Shown: piece by piece, positions 55,612-64,000 of the stretch
Position numbering within the stretch: the stretch's first letter is position 1
How the letters are laid out: each line of letters begins with the position of its first letter
From: Lumbricus terrestris
Lineage: Eukaryota; Annelida; Clitellata; Crassiclitellata; Lumbricidae
Length of the DNA: 64,000 bases
Direction of reading: 5' to 3'
NCBI GenBank assembly: GCA_949752735.1
Contig: OX457043.1
Coordinates: 42,680,587-42,744,586, forward strand
Translations under genes and position numbers: made by a program
The notes under the pieces: generated by a model
Seen by the model: the letters and a program-made list of their open reading frames with translations, nothing else
Database searches by the model: none
What the model was told of the DNA's origin: nothing

Positions 55612-55815
55612 TGGCGCGGTGGTGGCGTCGTTGGATTGAAGCCAGAAGGTTCGAGGTTCGAATCCACCTCCTGTCGCCGCGTAGGAACCTTGAGCAAGTC
55701 CTTCACTCGCAATTGCTTCGGCGTGAAACTCCGAAGCAGTGTCCACTCTGTTGTCGAGAGCGCCTCTGAGTAGTGAGCTTGAAGATGCGCTATAGAAATG
55801 GATAAGTAAATAAAA
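55612..55815 (+). mobile_element. tRNA-derived SINE copy 3 (best preserved)
   Basis: A-box-like TGGCGTCGTTGG and B-box GGTTCGAATCC at about the right spacing for an internal pol III promoter, then a body with CTTCACTCGCAATTGC and a tail GATGCGCTATAGAAATGG followed by AAGTAAATAAA. The tail resembles the LINE 3' end, so that LINE may mobilise it. Confidence 0.8.
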
Positions 55816-56401
55816 AAGACTACCATAATTATTTCTTCTGTTGAACAACTGTAACACTGAATGACAATTTTTATGTTGAGAAACTTATATTAAAATACTG
55901 ATTATTCTTTAAACAGATAATAACTATAATTTTAAAAGAATCATGCACCTTAAATACTTCTTCTGACAAACAACCTAGATGTAACAACAATTAAATACCA
56001 CAAGACTTCATTAAACACTGGCCCAGATGAATTACAGTCTCAAGCAATCGCAGGGTAAACAAGAATTGCACTGCAAGACATCCTCATCAAGATGTCGGTA
56101 TTTAATGACCAGTTTAATTTAGACGATGGCACCAGGTTTTGGTGCTATGCCTGCACTGTGTGAATAAAATTATGGTAGATTTAACGAATTGTGTTAACAA
56201 GTGTCTTGCCTCTGTTAAGCAACAGCATCCAACTGGTTCCAAGCACAACAATAGTTTGCACCAAAAAACGGGCGAGAAAAGCATACATTACGAGAAGCTC
56301 AACAGCATAACCATAACCCTCAAAATGTTCCAACAGCGAATAAGTTATGATATAATCTGAACCATGAAAATGTAGGCCCTGTAAAATAAACATCATGAAC
56401 T

Positions 56402-56649
56402 CTAGCGATTTTTCACATTAACCTAGTGATTTTTCACATTAAACTAGTGATTTTTCACAATAAACTAGTGATTTTTCACATTAGCCTAGTGATTTTTCAC
56501 ATTAAACTAGTGATTTTTCACATTAACCTAGTGATTTTTCACATTAACCTAGTGATTTTTCACATTAACATAGTGATTTTTCACATTAACCTAGTGATTT
56601 TTCACATTAACATAGTGATTTTTCACAGTAACCTAGTGATTTTTCACAC
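56402..56649. repeat. 21-bp tandem repeat, about 12 copies
   Basis: Unit CTAGTGATTTTTCACATTAA plus C, with few variants. Each unit contains GTGA-TTTT-TCAC, a 4-bp stem hairpin. It lies about 130 bp beyond the stop codon of gene 5 and could fall in its 3' UTR. The + frame through it (7-residue repeat) is an artefact of a period divisible by 3. Confidence 0.92.
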
Positions 56650-56776
56650 ATGAACAATAAGTGACAGGCTGAAAAGGATCCTTATATAAATTAGGGTAAA
56701 TTGACAACACAGTAAACACTCTGCATAACACGGCACTAATTCGATTCAATTTACTCTAGATAGCAACAGATCACCG

Positions 56777-59700
56777 TCAACATTGTACAGCAGAGCTCTG
56801 TTCTGGCTTTGCCATCGCTAGATCTCTATGCACACGATTCGTATGAAGTCGCAAGTCGACCTTCTGTCGGTACGACTTTCCGCAGCTGCTGCAAGTGAAC
56901 GGCTTCTCGCCCGTGTGCGTTTTCTTGTGCGACTGCAGATGCCCGAACTGTGCGTAACAGTTTCCGCAGACCGTGCATCTGTACGGCTTCTCGCCCGTAT
57001 GAACCCGCGTATGAACCGTCAGTGCGTTCTTGTACACGAACGCCTTGCCGCAAGTCGTGCATTCGTATGATTTCTCTTTTGTGTGTCCCTTAGTGTGCTG
57101 TAGCATGAGAGCGCGGTTGACAAAGGCCTTGTGGCACGTCGGGCACGGAACGACCTGCCCGGTATGGATCCTTGCATGCATTCGCAACCCTCCGATCGTC
57201 GAATAGCTCTTTCCGCACGTCTCGCAGACGTTCACCTTGACGATCGCCTCGGCTCCAGGCGACCGGGAATGGTTTTCCGGATGATGGTGAAGGACATGCT
57301 GGCGCAGGGTAAGACGGTCCTTGAAGGAATGGGGGCAGAGACGGCACGCGTACGGTAGCTTGTTGCTGTGCTGGACAAGGTGGTCGTCAAGCTGCGTCTT
57401 CTGGATGAATCCCTTTCCACAGATGTGACACAGGTTCGGCTTTTCGCCAAGATGGCCGAGGGTGTGTCGGTTGAGGTTGGCCCTCTGCGAGAAACGTCGT
57501 CCGCAGTAGTTGCACACGAATGGTTTCTCGCCGGTGTGGATTCGGCTGTGAACCTCCAGATAGGTGGGGTGGGTGAAGGTTTTGTTACACTGCAGACAGG
57601 GAAACGGTTTCTTCTGGCCAGACTCGTCGTCATCGTTACCCGGTTCGATTTCACAACCGGCGCTGTCAAAATCTGAACGACAAGAGGCTGAAATAAGTTC
57701 TTGGTTTTCCGGCCACTCACCATCAGGATCTTGCAACGTTGGGCTATGCTCGTAAGGCTCTGTCGAACCCTTTTCAATTTCGTGCGATTCACATTTTTCT
57801 GCCGTAGATTCATTGCGGTTTAGTCCGTGCGAATAAAGTTTCAATCCTTTGTCTACGAGTTCTTCGAGTTCTTGTTTGACGCAGATTCTCTGACCTACCG
57901 ATGTCAGACTTAACGTGGAGGTGAGCACATTGTTCGGCATTTTGTGAAGATTTCCAGAATCAAACTGAGCATGATGATGAAGTTGATGATCAACACATTC
58001 GAAGTCAATTCTGTTCGTTTCGATTTGAGATACAGCGTCTGGATCCAATTTAAAGCATTCTCGTTCGTTGTGGCAGTCAATCAACTCGGCAGCACTTGTG
58101 GTTGTGGTTTGGTTAAATGCCTCCAGAGAAATATCAGCCCTGCAAATATATTGTATCGGACAACTTATAAAGTGCTTCTCATAGCCTCCAGAGAAATATG
58201 AGCCTTAGAAAAACATGTTGTATTGTATGGTATCTGACAACTTATAAATCGCTACTCACAGCAAAAGTCTTTCAGAAGCGCTCCCAGTGCGTGCGACCCC
58301 AAGGGAAAAGGCAGGTTTTGAGATGAGTAAAAGATGACGAGAGACTACCAGAGGGCAGAGCTAACTGATGAGGGGGGGGAGTCCATTACATAGGGAGGGC
58401 CATAGCGGACCTGACGTGGGGAACAAAGAGGTCAAGCCAAGCAGAAACAATATAATATATGTAACAGTAATTAATTAGAAGTATGTATCAAAGATTTGCA
58501 TTAGCTTAGGGTCTGTCCATATACTAAATACATGGAATTGGGTCATTGGAGTTAGGCCATTTTGCATAAGGGTGCATATGGTGGGGGAGGATCTGAACAA
58601 AATGTGCGTACGCAAAATAAATTTCTAATTATGACGTCCGCATTATGCTACTTATAACTCTGTATTATCCTACAGTCATCCCGTGGCTTTTGATTACATC
58701 ACAATTAAAGTCTGTTCAGATCTAAAGAGTAAATCGTAACAGTTAACAAATTTCAGATCTAGCAAATATGATGCTTAAAAAATTAAATAGTAGACTATGG
58801 CAAAATAAATGTCTTACAGATCTATGACTTTAGTTATTTAGCTTTTACAAGAAGGTAGAGATGTTTATTTGTGCATACACATGAGGGGTCCCACAAAATG
58901 TGCGAGCTGCAACAGGAGGAGGATGGGTTGAAAATAATTTCTGCTTATGAAATATATGGATGGGCCCTTGACTTAAGTCAGAGGCAGATATGGGTATGAC
59001 AGAATTAGTGATTTCACTTTCGTAGCCCCAACATTTGAGACAGGTGGCAAGTTCTCTGCCCTGCTCCCTGATCATCCATCAACAATTACTGGTGTATTTT
59101 ACAGCTGCGCTGGCAACTGGAGCAGATACGTGTTTGTATCTTTTTTTTACAGAATTTAATCTCAAAATTTATGTTTAACAAATTTCTATAAATATTCTGT
59201 TTAATTAAAAAGGACAAGTTTTAAGACTATTTTAATGCTCTTGAAAAGCATTTTTTTCATTTGAATTAGGCTCATCAATTAACTAATCAATTTAATTTAA
59301 ACAACTTTTTACCTTATATCTTGAGTGAGAATAAAGCTAAAGCAATACTTTTTGTGTCATTCTGAAGCTTGAGAGAGACAAGACCTTTGAGATGATGCAT
59401 CAAACTCAATAATTATGTTCCAAAATCACCGTCATGCTGGTTTTGTGTGCGAAGCAACACATAATCAATACATTATTTGTGTCAGAGATATGATACTCAT
59501 CAACATACTTGCATTCAGCTGTTTCGCAATCGCTCACGCAGTTCAACCTCAGTCCAAGATTCTGCAGCGATGAAAATAATTCCAGCAAACTCCGACCATC
59601 TGCGAACTGATCTGGAAGAACAAGATCTCCTGTGTAGATGACATTCAGGGCGATCTCTACGATCGTCGAATTGTAGCCAGGCAGCTTTATGTAATGCAGT

Positions 59701-59879
59701 CCCGGTTCGCCGCTTGCTTCGAACGTAGTTTTGAAAAGAGGGCTTGCTGCTGCCAGCAGTAAGCTGTGAGCCTTTAGCTCTTTATCGTCGGCAACAAGGA
59801 CTGTATCACACAGGAAGTCAGTCTCGCGAAATTTAAGAAAGCAAGATGCGATTTCTTTGAAATAGTCACAGGATTCCAT
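56777..59879 (-). CDS. BTB/POZ and C2H2 zinc-finger protein, ZBTB-like gene 5 (577 aa, 2 coding exons)
   Basis: The only member on -. Exon 1 runs from about 59892 to 59509 with start at 59879 (MESCDYFKEIASCFLKF; an in-frame ATG also lies at 59882). The second ATG gives 371 coding nt, exactly as in genes 1, 3 and 4. BTB/POZ residues 1-123 include LCDTVLVADDKELKAHSLLL. The donor TGCAA|GTATGT leads into a 1,369-bp intron. Exon 2 begins at 58139 (acceptor TATTTGCAG) and joins in phase 2. Spacer 125-304 is acidic. Residues about 305-561 hold nine C2H2 fingers, four then five. The final finger ends YRQKVDLRLH, diverged from the YKNR of the others. The short C-terminus ends SSAVQC. No specific orthologue recognised. 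Confidence 0.94.
58150..58440. repeat. Repeat fragments in intron of gene 5
   Basis: A duplicated phrase (CTCCAGAGAAATAT near 58121 and 58187; CAACTTATAAA near 58159 and 58239) followed by a segment with AGAAGCGCTCCCAGTGCGTG that resembles the LINE 3' end. Old and rearranged. Confidence 0.45.
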
Positions 59880-59897
59880 CATTGAATAACCTACCAT

Positions 59898-60777
59898 TAA
59901 AATAACAATACAGAGATTAAGGCAACATCAAAGACTACGTGAATACAACACACATGCACGAACCGTCTTTAGGCCATCCTGGTTAAGGTAGCTGGCAATG
60001 GATTACCAGTAACATTCAAGGAACATGTTTTATGTTGTATAATAAGAATTTCACACAAGCAATTGAGAGAGTTTGGGATTTAATCAATCTGAATTCAAAA
60101 CAACCAATGTCACTCTTGAATTAGTACAAGCAACAAAACGCCCCTCCGATCAGACCGGGTCAACCAGAATAAGCTGAAAATACACATAAGCGGCCGAACT
60201 ACGAAAGCATTTAAGAGAAATTAAACACACGACGTAATGGTACTGCTAATGCTGCTGACAACACAGAGTGTATAAAAGTCATTAGGTGGCACGCGTGTGT
60301 GGCTCCTTAGAAAATCGATTAATTATGGAATCCGGCCGAAATTCGTTTCAGGCAGCACCCAATTTATTGACGGCTGACCCGATCAGACTTACATATGCAG
60401 AATATGTATTATCGCTCACATGAAGCAACAGTCTCTCTAACTCAAGTGTTGAATAACTGATTGTAAACAGTTATCATGCGCAACATTTAAAAGTTGTTCA
60501 TGCTGAATCCAGCTATTTTTCAAATCTGCACTTCGTTCAATTAAATTATTTACCTTATATGAAAATGAGTAATCAAAAGAAAACAAACTACATCCACAGA
60601 CTACATATCCATATGCGAGTACGCCGCACGAACTTTATTCTTAAGCCACGGGTCAAATAAAAAATGTTCTTGAGATTTTGGCCGATGACTAAAAAAGTCG
60701 TCAGAAATTTTTGGCGACTGAAAACGGACAATTTTTCCGCAAATTCAGTCGCCCCAAACTGAAATCCTGGCGCCGAT
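59898..60777. other. Upstream flank of gene 5
   Basis: Probable promoter side of gene 5. No other gene. From about 60640 a MITE-interior piece (GATGACTAAAAAAGTCGTC) abuts the next element. Confidence 0.5.
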
Positions 60778-61242
60778 GACACGAAACGGAGTATCCCCCC
60801 TGAAAGCTATCCGGGGGGATGAATTAATCTATCCCCTCGGATGGAATTAACCGGTCTAGCCTATAGGGCCTACTATCCGAGGGGATAAACCATTCTATTC
60901 TATCCCCTTTTTTGAAAAATGCGCATAATAAAAAAATTATGCTGTAATCAAAATTTAAAGTGATTCTAATTGTTTTAAGTGTCCTAAGCAATGCTCAGAT
61001 AAAGGCAACTCGAATTTATTTAGTGACTCTGAGTGTTCTTAAGTGTCTTAAATGTTTTAAGTGCTCTAAAAACAGGGCAAAACAAATTATCTAGTAGGAA
61101 TAAACATACCTGTTAGTGTCATTGTTCAAAACAAAGCAGATGAAAACTAATTTGCAAAGAAAAATACACGTGGAAGCGGTTTTTTCGACTTTTTTAAATT
61201 TAGGGGGATACAATTAATACGGGGGATACTCTATTTCGTGAC
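60778..61242. mobile_element. TIR element with GAGTATCCCCC ends (465 bp)
   Basis: Ends GACACGAAACGGAGTATCCC and, inverted, GTCACGAAATAGAGTATCCC (about 19 of 22 matching). The interior has further GGGGAT/ATCCCC repeats. No transposase and no clear target duplication; superfamily unknown. Confidence 0.65.
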
Positions 61243-61576
61243 ACCGACACTAGTACTTCTTCTTGCCTTCGGTAATCGCGGATTCGCGCGTATGGCGCTC
61301 GATCGCTATAGCCTATAATTGCCCCTACTCGAAACTTTTTATTAGGTCCCCAACTTTTAGGATGTGGTTGTGCCTATCGTCGTCAGAAACAAATTGCCGG
61401 TGACATCATGGTGTCGTTGGTGGATCGATCAGCGCAAACGGCCCGTCCAAAACGAATGTTTTTCCCGGTCTCATGTGCACCCTCTCCAAACTGCATGGTA
61501 GGCCTATAACAATTCTCTATCCTAATTGTAGGCCTAGAAATATATAGGCTATATATGTTGCTTGTATGCGTGCTTG

Positions 61577-61577
<1 letters not shown>

Positions 61578-61639
<62 letters not shown>
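61578..61639. repeat. (TA)n microsatellite
   Basis: 62-bp perfect TA run, likely to form a cruciform and to vary in length. Confidence 0.98.
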
Positions 61640-61640
<1 letters not shown>

Positions 61641-61774
61641 TTCAATTGTTTAAAGCGCTCGTGGGGAGATTTTTCGGGGTTGGGGTTTCTTATGGCCTCA
61701 TTGGCCTAGCTACGTTTAATTAAGTCTTCTTTGCAAGCCCCACCTACAGTGCATCATAGTCTAATCCTCTGCAG

Positions 61775-62206
61775 CATAGATGTAAAAAACGATGAAAACG
61801 GAATAAAAAACGGTAAAAAACGTCGTTTTTTTCGAAAAAATAAAAAACGACAAAAAACGATAAAAAACGGAAACGGTAAATAATTTCACTTTACTACATC
61901 TAAAACCGCATTTTAACCTTGAAAACATTGATTAGGAACCTACTACACGCAGGCTATCTCTTAAATGATGATGTTAAACGATGAAATAATGACTTTGGTT
62001 AGCTGAATCCTTAAGAGTTGGCGGAAAACATAAGGAATACCAGAAAAAATTAAAATTAAGGAAAATAATAACAGAAAGTAAATGAATAAATAAAGTTAAG
62101 GAAAAAATAAAAAACGATAAAAAACGATGGGAAAAATAAAAAACGAAAAAAACGACGTTTTTTGGGAGAGAATAAAAAACGGAAAAAAACGTTTTTTACA
62201 TCTATG
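61775..62206. mobile_element. hAT-like element with AAAAAACG-repeat ends (432 bp)
   Basis: Perfect terminal inverted repeat CATAGATGTAAAAAACG, and a perfect 8-bp duplication CTCTGCAG (61767-61774 and 62207-62214). Subterminal regions are packed with AAAAAACGA/CGTTTTTT words on both sides. No transposase; non-autonomous. Confidence 0.9.
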
Positions 62207-62571
62207 CTCTGCAGCAGTTGTTTCCCCGTACAATTCTCATTCTGAAAGCGCTGCTGTACAATTTAAGTACTATAGGCACCTGCGTATTTACGAGCGCTTC
62301 GTCATGTCATAGCCTAGGGATATCTAGATTAGCCTACCAAGTAAAGAACAGATCTCGAGTTCCATTGCCAGAGACAGCTATATAGAGGACTCTAAGAGGA
62401 GCTATAGCAACTGTTAGGCCTATGTAAATATAGCCTATAAGGCGTTGCTTTATCTCGCTAAGGACGTGCACCTGATGAATTGAATGCATGAATTAGATTA
62501 GGGCACGGGGTAGAATTCTTGAAAAGCTGATCAGCAGACTTTGTTTTGGAGTGCATGTAGAGTGTAGATTG

Positions 62572-63456
62572 TAGGGCTGCCAACTTTTGATTTTGCCATT
62601 CCGGGACGCCTGCAGTCACTAGATAAAATTATGACATTAAGGCTATATCAACTTACACCGTCCACATACAGGGTGGCCCAAAAAAGTGATAACATCTCGC
62701 AGCAAGGGTCGGGTCATTTTACTCATTTAATATAATTGAATTAATATAACGTTATGTAAATTAATTTTGTATGTCAAGTAGTATATAATTACGCTAATTA
62801 TAAAACATGTTCAATGTGTCCCATTGCTTCTCAACAACTTTTTATAAGCGAGAAACACCAACTGATACCATGTTACCGCAGCTGAAATGTTCACGTTCTC
62901 GTATAAGTCTCCTTTCTGGAACTTGCCTTTTCTTTGATTCGACTGAATAAATACGAAAAATACGATCATTTCTGGAATTAACTGGCGTAGCAACGGTTAA
63001 TGTCTTTTCTTCTGTAAACCAGATGGTTCGTAGACTTCTGTTAGGCCTATTAGGAAGCCGTTCAAGTGGCTGCTGGCTGCGTTGCAAACGTTTCAATTTG
63101 CAATTTTCGTTGAGCGTCTGCCCGATCACACTCTTGTACGTTTTCAGTCGTAAACCTTGCTTTAGGCCTACAATACGTTGCACCAACGACCGTGATATAG
63201 TATATACCCGTTTCTCTTTGACTTTTGTGACTGTGAGGATCATCTTCTTGACTGCAGATCATCTCATTCATCCGCTCAATGTTCTGTCGTGTCCTAGCAG
63301 ACTTTGGCCGACCACTTCCGCGTTTACGTTCTGTTGTACCGTCGTTGTCAATTTTTACCACAAATTCCGGGACAATTTGAGATCAATCCGGGACACGGGA
63401 CGCACAGGGCCGATTCCGGGGCTGTCCCGGCGAATCCGGGACGGTTGGCAGCCCTA
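62572..63456. mobile_element. hAT-like element (885 bp) carrying a nested mariner-like fragment
   Basis: Ends TAGGGCTGCCAAC and its exact inverse GTTGGCAGCCCTA. Perfect 8-bp duplication GTAGATTG (62564-62571 and 63457-63464). Near the right end are repeats of CCGGGAC. The middle is a mariner-like transposase remnant. Confidence 0.85.
62669..63355 (-). pseudogene. IS630/Tc1/mariner-like transposase fragment
   Basis: A TA dinucleotide and CAGGGTGGCCCAAAAAAGTG at 62667-62688 look like a mariner-type terminal repeat. The - strand encodes a helix-turn-helix segment (RGSGRPKSARTRQNIERM, then SRSLVQRIVG) and part of the catalytic region (WFTEEKTLTVATPVNS), split by a frameshift near 63200-63240. 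N-terminus and second terminal repeat are missing. A dead copy nested in the hAT-like element. Confidence 0.75.
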
Positions 63457-63761
63457 GTAGATTGTAGAGTAGCCTACGTCTATAGGGTGATAAGCTGAGG
63501 AACTAGCGGTGGAAAAAATGATGGGTGAGCGGGTATGTTGGTGCAGGGAACTGAGAATATGCGGAATTTGAACTTATAATAATCAATCTTATTTTTCTTT
63601 TTGAGAAATAAGCCATGCAGCCTATGATGCGCGAGTGTAGCCCACTTAGCCTAATTCCTTCTTGGTTTTATCTGTTGTGTTATCATATGGTTTTGTAGCG
63701 AAATTCGATAGGCCGCAGTGTCGATCATTTGTTTCAACGAGGTGTGGCTATAGCGCTATCA

Positions 63762-63912
63762 AGTCATGTCCATTCTATTTGCCTAGTCATGTACCCTCTG
63801 CCTTATGCCAAGTCATATGTGACTCACGTCCATCTGCTACTTGCCTAGCCATGTCCCTTTTGGCTTATCTAGTCAAGTCCCCATCTTGTGTGTCTAATCA
63901 AGTCCCTTTTTG
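63762..63912. repeat. Degenerate tandem repeat, about 25-40 bp
   Basis: Four to five loose copies of a unit with TGCCTAGTCATGTCC and CAAGTCC. No coding role recognised. Confidence 0.6.
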
Positions 63913-63918
63913 GACATA

Positions 63919-63919
<1 letters not shown>

Positions 63920-63979
<60 letters not shown>

Positions 63980-63990
63980 TATATATATAC
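63920..63990. repeat. (AT)n(AC)n compound microsatellite
   Basis: A long AT run, then ACACACACACAC, then AT again, at the end of the window. Confidence 0.97.
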
Positions 63991-64000
63991 ATGAGACATG

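Noticed and set aside
55612..55700. A tRNA gene suggested by A-box and B-box motifs
   Set aside because: No complete cloverleaf can be drawn, and the same head is attached to a SINE body found three times.
56426..56653. 75-codon frame with a 7-residue repeat
   Set aside because: Produced by the 21-bp tandem repeat.

Overview
This is a window of a metazoan nuclear genome, most likely a marine invertebrate. Protein-coding genes are split by spliceosomal introns with GT-AG borders. Intergenic DNA is AT-rich and full of mini- and microsatellites, miniature DNA transposons, tRNA-derived SINEs, LINE tails and two LTR retrotransposons. One LTR element has the integrase-before-RT order of the Gmr1-like group, first described from deuterostomes, so an invertebrate deuterostome is a reasonable guess. 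The species cannot be fixed from sequence alone.

Layout. 1-1.5 kb: microsatellite and degenerate repeats. 1.5-8.16 kb: a homogeneous 86-bp satellite (about 78 copies, with a higher-order period near 2 kb) ending in a 200-bp assembly gap. 8.7-12.4 kb: a purine-rich minisatellite that settles into a 69-bp unit. From 15 kb to 60 kb lies a cluster of five paralogous BTB/POZ plus C2H2 zinc-finger genes: four on + (15.2-19.4, 28.7-32.6, 43.0-46.3 and 49.7-52.3 kb) and one on - (59.9-56.8 kb). All five share one architecture. A BTB-only exon of 123 codons plus 2 nt (129 codons plus 2 nt in the second gene) is joined by a phase-2 intron to one large exon with an acidic, variable spacer and 9-10 zinc fingers.

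Between and inside these genes are: a young 5.0-kb Ty3/gypsy-type element with no reverse transcriptase (20.1-25.2 kb, - strand); a 3.0-kb defective Gmr1-like element with apparently identical LTRs (34.8-37.8 kb); at least seven short TIR elements, most with 8-bp target duplications (hAT-like) and one with a TAA duplication (Harbinger-like); three copies of a tRNA-derived SINE; a perfect 107-bp inverted repeat enclosing a flipped repeat array (41.65-42.33 kb); a lone exon of an unidentified Cys/His-rich protein (39.93-40.35 kb); and, after the gene cluster, an AT-rich stretch with nested DNA transposons (60.7-64 kb).

The five ZBTB-like genes are the functional content. They are probably sequence-specific transcription regulators made by local duplication. 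The BTB domain would give dimerisation and co-regulator binding, and the finger arrays differ most in the middle fingers. The remaining sequence is mostly repeat-derived, and several long open frames are only artefacts of repeats that lack stop codons.
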